A stretch of DNA of 64,000 bases from Triglochin maritima (lineage: Eukaryota > Streptophyta > Magnoliopsida > Alismatales > Juncaginaceae): the NCBI GenBank assembly GCA_963682175.1, contig OY821772.1:20886743-20950742 (forward strand), given 5' to 3'. The notes below the pieces were generated by a model. It was given only the letters and a program-made list of their open reading frames with translations. It did no database searches and was not told where the DNA came from. A program made the position numbers and the translations under genes. Below, in pieces: positions 22,019 to 32,892 of the stretch (position 1 is the first letter of the stretch; each line of letters starts with the position of its first letter).

Positions 22019-23398
22019 TGATTGACATCATTTCATGCTTATATTTGTATCTTATATCCACTATATTTCACCTAAACAATGCTATGTAACGAGTTTTATG
22101 TTTAGTTTTCAGGAATAAATAGGTTTGAAGAGATGAAGCATAAAAGGACCCAAAAGCAGGGAAAAAGGACTGAATTGTGAGATCTGGGGACTGAGATGCA
22201 AGGGATAAGGACCTGAACGTAAGACCGAAGGACCTAAGAGCAAAACAGAAGACTTCACACTATCATGGGGAGTATTTTAGCAATTCGATTCGGGTCGGAG
22301 CTCCAACAAGCCAAGTAAATGCATCTAAGACCAGAAAATATACCAAGAAAAGCCCACAACAAATCTGAGCGCGATCCGGATCCTGTAGACCGCCAATTGG
22401 CGGTCCGGATCTTCCCGGATCCGCTGAGTTTTCTGGAGCATATGTATTAGTGTTTGTTTAGACTATTTTTGGTATCTGTTTAGTCCCACATCGGGGGATT
22501 GTCCCGGAGTGCCTTTTTCTATGGCTATAAATAGAACTCTTCACCTTCTAATGTAATCACTTCATATTTTGAGTGGCTATTCTTCCAACTGAAGTGAGGC
22601 CTTGAAGCACATACTAAAGTGGGAGGATGCTACTTGAATTGTGAGTCATCTTAATAAAAGTTTTTTTTATTATGTTGTTTGTTTCATGTTGTTTGTTTTA
22701 CTTTGCTTAATTTCATTTCATTAGTTTTTAATAGCTTAGTTAATATGCTTTCTTTGCTTAGTTTAATAATTAGTCTAATGTGTAGTGAGTAGTTCCATCC
22801 CTTTTGGGGGTGGAGTAGATGTACATACATGCAAATGAGAATGGAATGAATGCTTTATTTCCAATGTGTTGATAAAACATGAATGTATGCTTGCCTGTTT
22901 AGGATAGAATTTATAACTTGATGAGTTTTGCCAAAATGATTAGACACCTCTCATGTTTGTTTAGGTTCTGAAATAAACAACTTGTATATGTAAATGTTAA
23001 ATCAACTAGGTTGGTGAATGGATTGATAGTTGTTGCCATAACACTTAGACACTTCCTATGCATGATAACACCACCTTCATTTGTGCTTAAAGAATGTGTT
23101 CAACACCCACCTCTTTGCATGTGTGCACTCACTCCACCCCTTAGGGGTTTTCCATTTCTGAATTCCAGCACTCTTCTTTCGTTCTTAGTTAAGTTTTTAG
23201 TTAATCGTTTGTTGCTTTCTTTCGCATTTCATACTTCGTAGTGTAGTGTAGCGTAGCGTAGCATAATCAAAATCTCTTCCATATTTTTGCCACTTGATTT
23301 CGTGCAAACGAGAGGCTGCTGACCTCCCTGAGAACGACCCGTATTTGCCACCGCTTCAACGCGGTCGTGCACTTGCGGTTTAATTAAAACGTTCAACA
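22019..23398 (+). repeat. 3' LTR of element C
   Basis: Begins TGATTGACATCATTTCATG and ends ACGTTCAACA, 1380 bp. It has a TATA box at 22526-22533 and the 18-bp palindrome at 22388-22405, 369 bp from the LTR start. Its closest relative here is LTR A. The five bases after it (GAATC, 23399-23403) are the probable target site; the left copy is outside the window. Confidence 0.85.
22388..22405. promoter_or_regulatory. 18-bp palindrome in the U3 of LTR C
   Basis: Perfect GACCGCCAATTGGCGGTC, 138 bp before the TATA box, the same spacing as in LTR B. Confidence 0.7.
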
Positions 23399-23403
23399 GA
23401 ATC

Positions 23404-24609
23404 CCCAGGGTACCGAATCTCAAGGAAGGCCACTACTACCTCAAGCTACCTCCGAACCGACCCTTCATGTTAATGTGATTCATACTTTGAGATCTGGTAA
23501 GGAGGTGGACAACAAAATTGGGTTGCCTTCCTTACAATCACTATTTGTTGGTGTCACCAAACCTGTGGTGACATTCACATCTATGAGGGAGCCGGATCTT
23601 GAGGTTTCCTCAACGAATACTTCCAAGAAGGAGCTTGATCCTGAGGTTCCTTCTACTTTTATTTCAATAATGGGGCCAAACTCTGAGGTTCCTTGTCTCA
23701 GAATATATCGAAGGAATCAAAGTCTGAGGTTCCATCGCAAAAGTCCACATCCATGGGTCCATCTGAGGTCCTCACACATGTTTCTACAGAAGTGAATGTT
23801 GAGGTTCCTTCGAAGGACCCCTATTCCCCAAAGGCGTCATTCTCTGAGTGCCTTAAAAAGAAAACTTTGGATCAACACGACAAGATGCTAGAGATCTTTT
23901 GGCAAGTTAAGGTGAACATTCTGTTCTTGGAGGTGATTCCGCAAATGCCACCTTATGCCAAGGTTCTCAACAATTTATGCACCAACAAGAGAAAAAACAA
24001 TGTTCCCAAGAAAATGTTTCTTACAAATGTGAGTTCATTATTTGCACAACCATGCAAGTCAAATACAATGACCCCAGTTGTCCTACTATTTCTTGTGTGA
24101 CTGGTGATGTTTCAATACATCAAGATTTAGGTGCATTTGTCAATATTTTGTCGTATTTTGTCTACATCCACCTTGGTCTTTGAGACCTCAAACAAACAAC
24201 AACCACTCTTCAACTGGCTGACAAATCAATGAAGAAGTTAAGGGGCGTGGTGGAATATGTTCTTATCAAAGTGGGTGAGTTCATTCATCCAGTCGATTTC
24301 TTTATTTTGGATACTGAACTTGTACCAAACCCAATTGCACAAATTCCAATTATTTTAGGGTGACCATTTCTAGCGACTTCCAATGCCTTGATCAATTGTT
24401 GTAATGGTCTGATGTGTTTGACTTATAGTAGTCAATGCACTAATTTCAAGATCTTCACCATCGGGAAGAAGCCAGGTGCCTTCGATGACCCTGTAGATAT
24501 CAATCTTATCCAGGGCACGGATGAGAACAAAATCAAAGGCACCATCAAGTATTTTAGAGAGTTGTTCGATGGAGATCTTGATGGTGGTAAGATGTTTCAA
24601 CTGTGCTAG
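23404..24609 (+). pseudogene. Protease region of element D
   Basis: Homologous to 8512-9569. The HTLRSGKEVDN start, Pro-Glu-Val linker repeats, KVNILFLEVIPQMPPYAKVL block and active-site region HQDLGAFVNIL (near 24118-24150) can be followed. Relative to B, 9 bp are missing just before the Asp. Frames change near 23690 and 24050, and stops occur at 24181 and 24361. Confidence 0.75.
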
Positions 24610-25097
24610 CATAAAAAGGTGCCTTATCTTATGGTCATATGGCCTTTGAGCCGCATCCTTTTGATTATGTGTCTCTTAGGCCATAAGATACCATTTTTGT
24701 GGGCTCTAGGCCACCTGCTTTTCACTCTATATATGATGAGAACCCAATGTGGGTTAAGAATCAACCACTTGATACCCTACAATTCAAACAACCGGAAGAA
24801 GATTCACCTCTCATTCAAGCCTCCCATCTTGCTTATTTTCAAGAGGCACCAAACGACCTCAATCCTTATAAGGGTGTTAGGTGGTCAAGCAATTCTATTT
24901 CTAGACTTCGTCATTTGGGTAATAAGTCCAGGGTGTCACTTTGTGTGGATGAAATCAGCCATGTGTACCCAAATGTCAGTTGGAGGGTATATATTGCTGA
25001 CCCTCAACTTTGTCGGGGAATGGAAACATATTTGTTTCCTTTTTCTTTCACAGACCCTGGTTTTGTGAGGCATGAACCATTGTCAATTGTTTCATAA
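24610..25097 (+). pseudogene. Post-protease ORF of element D, function unknown
   Basis: Matches the post-protease ORF of B in the block PMWVKNQPLDTLQ .. SPLIQASHLAYFQEAPND .. YKGVRWSSNS. It then runs about 65 residues further (SISRLRHLGNK .. HEPLSIVS) before a TAA near 25095. The repeats of B are reduced to remnants. The open stretch 24699-25097 is the best view of the C-terminal part of this family's ORF. No known domain is recognised. Confidence 0.5.
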
Positions 25098-25868
25098 ACC
25101 TCTCAACAATTTTCCTATTTCTCATATTGCGAGACCATGCATGTGCATTTCTGGCTCTAGAGATGGCAGGTTCCCATTTGATCTCCCTTGCCAAATGAAG
25201 ATGGAACCCATTAATGTACAGAGTTCTCCTATTGCCTAAAAAAAGACTCCACAAGTGATCAATGATTGTTCTGGGCCCCAACCCGTGAGTATCTGGGGCC
25301 CATTTGTTTCACGTATTTGTGTCCCTTCTTGAGTATCTCACAGGTTTCCGGGAATTCAGGTATGTGTCCATCAACATAACCATGAACTTCCTTTTACACT
25401 CACATTGGTGAGATCTTTTATTTTTCATGCATAAATCCATATAGTATCATACTCACATTCTGTGAGGACAATGCATGAAGTAAGTGTGGGGGTGCTTTAC
25501 GTGTGTATATAGTCGAGTCTTTTCTTTTGTTTGTTTTTGCTTGCATTGTTACAGTCATGATAGTGTGCTGCAATTTTTATTGATATATCTGTTATACCAT
25601 GATCCTTGGGTGAGATGCCTTCTTTTGCTTGCCTAGTGCTTTAACTTTTTTCATTTCTTTCAAAATCTTCATGTGTTTGCGAAAGAAAGTGTTTTGTGGG
25701 TTTTGTGTATGTTTAGAATGTGCAAAACCATTGAGAGGCAAATAAAAGGAAGCTCCCATAATTGACTTGAACATGATGCATTAGGATATCTAGTACATCG
25801 GCTTCAGGTCTTATCAAGTCATAAGGATGCACCCAGGTTTTCTCTCGGGTAGAGTAATCATAGGGTTT
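25098..25868 (+). other. 3' noncoding region of element D
   Basis: Homologous to 10030-10810 of B (GAGGACAATGCATGAAGTAAG with GTGTGGGGGTG at 25460-25500). It is cut off at ATAGGGTTT near 25868 by the 3' end of the LINE fragment. Confidence 0.65.
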
Positions 25869-26848
25869 TTTGCACAAGAAAAGGGAGGTTGCCCTCCAAA
25901 ATTTTATTGATTTTTGGTAAAGTAATACAACCTTTGTAACATATACATACAACAATAGTAAGAAAGAACAAGCTAACTATAGAGCCAACAAAGCAAAGAA
26001 AACAATAAGAAGTAAGTGATAGAATGCCAAGCTAGTGCAAGCAAGTGTCAGCTGTTGGTAGTAACCCCTAGATCCCCATCTGGTTACTACGCTACAACCC
26101 TATACAAAGAATTTAGCACTCGGTCCACTAGTACATCAAGCCAATAAACGACGGGAGACTAGTAAGTGCATACTCGCTATGTCCAAACACTCTACAAAAA
26201 GGAGAACTCTAGAGCTTCAGTAGCCTTCCTCACACGAGGTCCCCGCACCCTCATAACCTGTGAAACAACCATGCACACATCCTTATAACTTCTTCGTTTG
26301 CCACAAAAGGTTCTATAATTTTTCTCCGCCCATATTTCATGTATTGTGGCAGCAAAGGCGATCTTCGTCCAGGCCTTCATAACCTTGGTGTGAGTCTCAT
26401 ATTCCCGCTCAATACTCTCAATCTCCTTTGCAATATTATCTTGACAATTTGCAGTGAGCTACACTCTAGAATCAATCTCCACCCAGACCCGCCGAGCAAA
26501 CTCACAACCGGTAGAACATGAGCATTTGTTTCCACGTCCAACTCGCATAGAGGGCAGACCAGGCGCCCCATAATGTGCATGTTACATTGCTGCATTAAAT
26601 TGTTGGTGAGGAGACGCCCATAGGTAGCCTTCCAAAGAGCCATGGCATGCTTAGGAACACGGTCCTTGAGCCATACGAAGCCATGCCAGGCAATAGAGGA
26701 GGGAGGATCAGCGACAAGTGCCCAAGCATGCTTCATCAAGAACTTCTGCCCAGCAGTGCCCCCATCCTATGCCAACACATCAGCAACCCTACTCAGTGTA
26801 AGAGCTGTGATTTGTGGCCATAGTTGTTGCATCTGCATGGATGGTGGA
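25869..26848 (-). mobile_element. L1-type LINE, 3'-terminal fragment
   Basis: On the minus strand this encodes the C-terminal end of a plant L1 reverse transcriptase protein. The zinc-binding domain is at 26739-26530 (WHGFVWLKDRVPKHAMALW, then CPLC .. AHVL), and the closing helix block at 26380-26192 (KIAFAATIHEIWAEKNYRTFCGK). A frame change separates them. The 3' untranslated end is at 25869, beside a short T run (the A tail on the minus strand). The upstream polymerase and endonuclease are absent, the usual 5' truncation of LINEs. No target duplication was found because the host does not resume on the right. Confidence 0.8.
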
Positions 26849-27450
26849 TGTAAGACCCGCTCTCCTGCTACTTTATTAAGTCTTATTCATCCTTATGCTC
26901 GTTTTATGTGTTATATTCATATTTGATGTATGTTTTGTGAGTTTATGCTTGGTTTCGGAAAAGTTTCCTTTCGGGGAAAAGTTTCCTTTTTGGGTGAGTT
27001 AAGGCGACTCGTGGGCGGGTGCGAACCGTCGAGCAGTTTTGCAATCGGTTGACTTAATCGGGTCGATCGGGTGCAGGTTGAGTGTGCAAGTTGACTTGTG
27101 CTTGGAGGAGGCATGTAGGGCTGGTGTGTTAGGGTTGGGTGACGTGGTTGCCACATCAGCAAGGAGAGATCTGGAGGAGATTGCAAATATTTGAATTGTG
27201 CACATTTTGGTAAGTCATGATGAGGAGTTATTTTGCAATCACTCTATTCCGTTTGTGCTTGTTTCCTTTAGACAAAACACAAACCCCAAACCCTACAGCC
27301 ATCCCCTTCCTCCACCCCTTTTCTTCTCCAAGCCACCCACCTCAGACCACCTCCATTCCATCTCCATTGTGCTGCTGGGTTGATCTCCGACGAGTTTTGT
27401 AGAGCAAGCTAGTGGGCATCCTTTTGTGCAGCTAGAAGGAGTCTTCGTGA
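26849..27450 (+). repeat. Unclassified LTR-like fragment
   Basis: Begins TGTAAGACCCGCTC and ends near GCATCCTTTTGTGCAGCTAG. Both blocks resemble the LTR starts and ends of plant chromovirus-type Ty3 elements, but no partner LTR or target duplication is present. A CT-rich stretch (27290-27370) could be a transcribed leader. Small ORFs here are not convincing. Confidence 0.35.
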
Positions 27451-27474
27451 CTAATCAAAATATACTAACACGAA

Positions 27475-28368
27475 ATGATTCAACATAAACTCACGTAATC
27501 AAAATATACTAACACGAAATTAAAATAATAACATCATTCTTCTTCTTATCACCCTAAATTCGTCACCTCCACCCTTTGGAGAGAGTTAGAAACTTATGGA
27601 TGGAGGGAAGGAGAAGGGGTCCTAGAGAAACTACAAAAGAAAACTAAAAACACAAAATAAACCAACAGAATTTTATTGCTAAAGAATGGAACCAAAACAA
27701 AAACTCCCTTGCAACATCGTTTCGGGGCTATTTATAGCCGATACAAGGGACTCAAGTATAAAATAGGAAAGTACACGCGTCATGACACGACTGGACAAAA
27801 TCCGAGACCACGGATCGCAAAGGGTGCGGCGATTTCGCCGCAAGTGGCATGTAGTGTGCGGCGGAAACGCCACAATTTTAGCTCTGATTGGATCCGGATT
27901 TTTCCTGTGTGTTTATGGTATGATTTAAATGTCCTTTGCGCGTCTGGATTGATTTCTTTCCTTTCTTTTGAGCTCCGAATTTATTTCTTCATATATTTGG
28001 AGATCCAAATTGATTTTTCTTTAGAACTTCTCCAAAATAATATTTTGGTACTTGTAATTTGCAGTCGGGTCCTCGGCTTTTTGCAATTAAGTCCCTTGCT
28101 ACTTTTGTGCTTAAGTCCTTGGCATTTTTGTAATTAGGTCCTTGAATGCTTTTATGCTTGGATAGACTTCCATTTGAATCCTGATAATCTTGAACTTGGT
28201 CTTTATGACATAAATGAGTCTCTTGCACGCATTTATGCTCGGGATATGGGTAATTTGCATTCAGGTCCCTGTATTATGTAAATAAGACTAAACACATACC
28301 TTAGTAGCATTATTGATATAAAATTAATCTAAATGAAAGACATATGATGCAATGTACGCAATGCATCA
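27475..28368 (-). repeat. 3' LTR of element F, truncated
   Basis: On the minus strand it begins TGATGCATTGCGTACATTGC at 28368, next to the polypurine tract (AGGTGTGGGGGTATT, 28384-28369). It ends prematurely at about 27475. The paired motif at 27824-27871 lies in its U3. Confidence 0.8.
27824..27871. promoter_or_regulatory. Paired GTGCGGCG palindromes in LTR F
   Basis: An inverted repeat, GCGGCGATTTCGCCGC (7-bp arms), begins at 27826; its motif start GTGCGG is at 27824. A second motif, GTGCGGCGGAAACGCC, starts at 27856, 32 bp later. The copy in the 5' LTR is at 31013 and 31045, again 32 bp apart. Confidence 0.65.
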
Positions 28369-29325
28369 AATACCCCCACACCTAGATTTTTGCTAGTCCC
28401 TAGCAAAACAAAATATAAGAAAAATGAAAACAGGGAAACCCTAACTCACTTTCGTAGGAATCACGGTTGCACTTAGCATGTGCAACAAGCCTTTAAACCC
28501 CTAAGTTTCCTTAGAGGACGAGTTTTGTCTCATGAGGGTTTTCAGTTGACACACCCAAAAAGTCTTAATTCAACATTTCATTAATAACTCTCAATATCTC
28601 CACATCAACCTTATACATCTCACTTGGAATTCTTGCATGCTCATTATATAAGTCTAACTCAAAAAAATTCTGACTTGGTCTTTGTTCCTCCAACATTCAC
28701 ACCACTAACCCTTCTACACATGTCATCACTTAAATTATTTTGCACGCCTCCTCTGGTAGTGAAGTATCATTCGGATCAACCATGGCATAGATCATTCTTT
28801 TAGCTTTGGGCCTTGAGTATCTTAAAGTATTTTTTTATTCGTAATTCAACACAATTGTTTTTTTGACACTTTTACCCTTTTTGCATTCGTGTAGCGAGTT
28901 TGGTCGATAATTCCGAGCTGGCAGACTCAAGTTACCGGGCTTCAAGATACCCCTACGGACCAGTGACTCGATGGCTTGGGTTTTGTAATCATTTTGCAAA
29001 ATGTGCTTTCCTCACTTTATTCCTTTTTTTACTTTTATTTTCCTCAAGGCTTAATTGCTATTAGAAGTCCACACTTCCCGGTATATTTTCCTCAACCTCT
29101 GCTTTTTATCAACGACTTCAAAGATTTGATTCATCCAATTTAAGTGCATACATGTCTTAAAGGGTAATGGGTTATTTCTTTGGAACTTAGATTTATATCA
29201 TAATTTCTACAAGCAGAACTATATAATAAGGAACAAAAACTCAATGCAATTTGTACACGGGTTTTGGCAGTTCAATCTCATGCTATGTAATGGAGCATTG
29301 AATTTTTTTTAAACGAACGGAATAT

Positions 29326-29357
<32 letters not shown>

Positions 29358-29507
29358 ACACCCCCCCACACACACACACACACACCTAAATCATGCATTG
29401 TCCTCAATGTATGCAAAGATAAAGCAAATGCACTTATTACCTGAGTCAACTGCGGTGGAGGGATTGAATTTGCTCAGAGTCAACCATAGTAACAACTGGA
29501 TTGAATG
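28369..29507 (-). other. 3' noncoding region of element F
   Basis: Shares the block around CGGTTGCACTTAGCATGTGC (28466-28485; inverted) and the CCTAAATCATGCATTGTCCTC block (29386-29406) with elements B, C and D. It contains a (GATA)n run (29327-29355), a C run and a (CA)n run (29360-29386). No coding signal is seen. Confidence 0.65.
29327..29386. repeat. (GATA)n, C run and (CA)n microsatellites
   Basis: A GATA tract of about seven units is followed, after AAACA, by a run of C and a CA tract. They lie where B and C have a G run, so they are probably expansions of the same G-rich block on the other strand. Confidence 0.8.
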
Positions 29508-29963
29508 TCACCATGTTGGTGCATGTATCCAGTTGAATTGTTCCCCCATGTTGCCCTGAGGTAAAGGTTCCACACCTCTCACATGTGTTGGTTCTCTTAT
29601 TTGCTTGAGTGATGGTGGTTGGGTAGATGAATTACTCCCATTTTTCTCACTTTCTTTTTGATTTTGTGATGATTTATTTGATTCAGAAATCTTATAGATA
29701 CGCGATCTCATCACAACATCACTTTGATTGCATACTATTTCTGGTTCACTATCAACATGAAAGATATTAAATTCAGCTTTTAAGTTCCCAAAGGATAGTT
29801 GCATGAGCCCATTTCGACAATTTATCAAAGCTTCAGCGGTGGCTAAAAAGGGTTTGCCTAGTATTACAGGGATTTGTCTCTTAGGGTTGACAACAGGTTC
29901 AGTGTCTAGAATGACAAAATCCACTGGGTAAATGAAGTCACCAACCTTAATCAAAACATCCAC
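29508..29963 (-). pseudogene. Protease C-terminal remnant of element F
   Basis: Minus-strand frame starting DVLIKVGDFIYPVDFVILDTEPV, then PVILGKPFLATAEALINCRNGLMQLSFGN, then a Ser/Asn/Gln-rich tail. These are the blocks that follow the active site in the proteases of B and C. The active-site Asp and everything before it are deleted; upstream sequence is leader. It cannot be an active protease. Confidence 0.8.
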
Positions 29964-30144
29964 GTGCAGTTCTACAAAAAAGAAATTTTCCGAAAATAGA
30001 AATTACGAGGAAAAAGGCAACAAAGGTTACCTACGCACGCTCAGTCGGGTTCGTCGTCCGCTCTCGAAAATTTCCAGTTGCTCTACGCGTCCACCCAGAT
30101 ATGGAGACGACCCCAGAAAAAATTGAAGCCCAGACGCTTCAGAC

Positions 30145-30230
30145 GTGCGGCGGATCCGCCACAGATTGTTCTTTAGGTGCGGCGATTTTGCAGCCCTTCT
30201 TGCTCCGACTGTGCCCGGATTTCGCCGCGC
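30145..30230. promoter_or_regulatory. Three GTGCGGCG-type motifs in the leader of F
   Basis: Motifs start at 30145 (containing GGCGGATCCGCC, a perfect 12-bp palindrome), 30177 and 30211. The first two are 32 bp apart, the same as in the LTRs of F. They lie about 120-205 bp from the primer site, as in A and B. Confidence 0.6.
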
Positions 30231-30331
30231 ATTCCGTTGTCTCCTGAAACGCAAACCCAAATAGTTAGATCGCGCACACGATAAACGGAAAAGAATCGAA
30301 ATCACCAAAAATAAACAAAATCTTCGTCGCC

Positions 30332-30349
30332 TCCCCGGCAACGACGCCA
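30332..30349 (-). promoter_or_regulatory. Primer-binding site of element F (tRNA-Asp type)
   Basis: On the minus strand TGGCGTCGTTGCCGGGGA, one base from the site in A, 6 bp inside the LTR end at 30356. Confidence 0.8.
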
Positions 30350-30355
30350 AAAACT

Positions 30356-31552
30356 TGATGAGAATTTTATTTATACCGCAAGTGCACGACGTCGATGAAG
30401 ACGTGGCAAGTACGGGTCGAACACAAGGAGGGAGAGATATTGTTATTTTTGTGATTTTCGATTAAGGAAAGAAAGAGAGAAAAATAAGGTTGGTTTGAGA
30501 TTTTGGATTTTTAATTTTTCTAAAGCAAGAACAACAAAAACAAACTAAAAAGAAAACAAATATGGATGAGAGTCCAGCGGGTGGGAGTTTAGATATCGGG
30601 TTTTGTTTAGAAAAATCTGAAACTTATAATAAATCACATTAGTTATAAAGCATTACATGATAAATGATTCAACTTAAACTCAAGTAATCAAAATATACTA
30701 ACACGAAATTAAAATAATAACATCATTCTTCTTCTTATCACCCTAAATCCGTCACCCCCACCCTTTGGAGAGAGTTAGAAACTTATGGATGGAGGGAAGG
30801 AGAAGGGGTCCTAGAGAAACTACAAAAGAAAACTAAAAACACAAAATAAACCAACAGAATTTTATTGCTAAAGAATGGAACCAAAACAAAAACTCCCTTG
30901 CAACATCGTTTCGGGGCTATTTATAGCCGATACAAGGGACCCAAGTATAAAATAGGAAAGTACACGCGTCATGACACGACTGGACAAAATCCGGGACCAC
31001 GGATCGCAAGGGGTGCAGCGATTTCGCCGCAAGTGGCATGTAGTGTGCGGCGGAAACGCCGTAATTTTAGCTCTGATTGGATCCAGATATTTCCTGTGTG
31101 TTTATGGTATGATTTAAATGTCCTTTGCGCGTCTGGATTGATTTCTTTCCTTTCTTTTGAGCTCCGAATTTATTTCTTCATATATTTGGAGATCCAAATT
31201 GATTTTTCTTTAGAACTTCTCCAAAATAATATTTTGGTACTTGTAATTTGCAGTCGGGTCCTCGGCTTTTTGCAATTAAGTCCCTGGCTACTTTTGTGCT
31301 TAAGTCCTTGGCCTTTTTGTAATTAGGTCATTGAATGTTTTTATGCTTGGATGAACTTCCATTTGAATCCCGATAATATTGAACTTGGTCTTTATGACAG
31401 AAATGAGTCTCTTGCACGCATTTATGCTCGTGATATGGGTAATTTGTATTCAGGTCCCTGTATTATGTAAATAAGACTAAACACATACCTTAGTAGCATT
31501 TATTGATATAAAATTAATCTAAGTGAAAGACATATGATGCAATGTATGCAAT
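30356..31552 (-). repeat. 5' LTR of element F
   Basis: On the minus strand it ends AAAATTCTCATCA at 30356. Its first bases (expected TGATGCAT) are missing at 31552, where other LTR sequence begins. It is nearly identical to the 3' LTR over about 30660-31552. Confidence 0.75.
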
Positions 31553-32882
31553 ATCACTCTACATGGATTAATATTTATTAACAACATTAAAACATACAAA
31601 ATACTTCCTAAGATGAGGACAAAGACAACCACATGATTACATGTTTAATGACATAAAGAAGATAGAATCCATAATTACCACAACCCCAACTATGTCTCCA
31701 CATGAATTAAGATTTAACATTATCATTAAAACATACAAAACATTAATTAAGATGTGGCCAACAAGAGCACATGCTCCCACATGCCATCCTTATCTCTTTA
31801 CCGACTCCAACCTTATCCTCGCCTCATCATTCCCCATAAAGTGGTCCTACTAGCCATAGCACGTGCTAAGCGTCAATTAAGACCATTAGCACATCAAATG
31901 CAAGAGTGAGGAACCCACTAAATGGCTATGGAATTCATGTGAAACCCCAAACATTAGGAATAAACACACACACACACACACACTAATACAATACATCAAC
32001 ACTTCACATCACCCTCCACCCCCAATGGGAATGGACTACTCTCTACTCATCTCCATATCCTAGGAAACAAGAAAAGCAAAAGAACCTATAAGCAAGTAAA
32101 AAAACTAAAGCTAGCCAAGGCAAGTGAACAAAAAATGAATCAAATGGAAGATAACATAAAGAACATGAAACTTAACTTGATTAAGAAAATGAAGATTACA
32201 AAAGTTTGCTCCTCTTCTCCTCGACTACACTAATAACCAAGAAACTAAAATCTACTTTAATAAACAAGAAATAAAACCTACTCTACTAAACAAGAAAGGA
32301 AACTAACCTAAGAGGGAGAGGAAGGAAGAAGAAAGGAGGCATACAAGTGTATTTATAGAATATTAGAGAGTTTGGATGGATCTTGGCGCAATCTAACGGT
32401 TGTAACTCAGATTTGGATATTTCCCTGACCCGACATTTGAGCTCCAACATAGTAGAACCATCCGTCATAGGAGGATTTGGTAGCTCTGATCGATGTGAAC
32501 TTTCACCATTGGGATAATGTTGCTTTGTTGCACGTGGGGTTAAGCCCTGGTCCATTGTACATCTCAAGCCGATTTGATATTAATTATTGATTTACTCCTC
32601 AAGTTATGGATTTTTGTGACACAATATATTTCTTTACACTTTCGTCCCTCCGGGTTTTTACTTGGGCCCCTACGTGTTTTCAGTCCAGTCCTTGGGCATT
32701 ACAAACATGTCCAAATACTTTCCAAATTAGTCCAATCTTCTTGCATTTATGTCATTTTCTCTTCCTTTCTCTTCTTTATTGTCTAAACCCTGAAACATAT
32801 CAAACAAACACTCGAGTAGCACAAATATGGGGTAAAATAAAGGATATATAGCATGAATGCAATGTATGATATGCTACTAATC
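31553..32882 (-). repeat. LTR fragment G, diverged Athila-like
   Basis: On the minus strand it begins TGATTAGTAGCATATC at about 32882, has TATAAATA at 32350-32357 and downstream blocks like the other family LTRs (ACATGGGGAGACATAGTTGG-like and TTTTAATGTTGTT). It breaks off at 31553 against LTR F. There is no partner copy. Confidence 0.6.
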
Positions 32883-32892
32883 AATGAGTCAG

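Larger units (their letters stand above)
14137..23398 (+). mobile_element. Athila-like element C with pol, 5' end outside the window
   Basis: The sequence resumes in mid-gag directly after the LTR of B, without a primer site, so B is inserted in C. Order: gag remainder, protease, reverse transcriptase, RNase H, integrase, a post-integrase ORF, noncoding 3' region, polypurine tract and 3' LTR (22019-23398). It is the only copy here with polymerase domains. Frameshifts and stops in every gene show it is dead. It is in turn inserted in element D, which resumes at 23399. Confidence 0.85.
23399..25868 (+). mobile_element. Element D: B-type non-autonomous Athila-like element, fragment
   Basis: Resumes after the LTR of C in the gag-protease linker (GTESQGR block), follows the protease and post-protease ORF of the B family, and stops in its 3' noncoding region where the LINE tail begins at 25869. 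Its LTRs, leader and most of gag are not in the window. It is more decayed than B, in keeping with being the outermost host of the nest. Confidence 0.75.
27475..31552 (-). mobile_element. Element F: internally deleted Athila-like element (LARD-like)
   Basis: Read on the minus strand: 5' LTR (31552 to 30356), tRNA-Asp primer site, a short leader, a protease remnant (29963-29508), the family 3' noncoding region and 3' LTR (28368 to 27475). Most of gag and all of reverse transcriptase, RNase H and integrase are missing. The LTRs look about 97% alike by eye over the shared 0.9 kb. Both outer edges are damaged: the left LTR lacks its last part and the right LTR its first few bases, so no target duplication survives. 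Confidence 0.8.
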
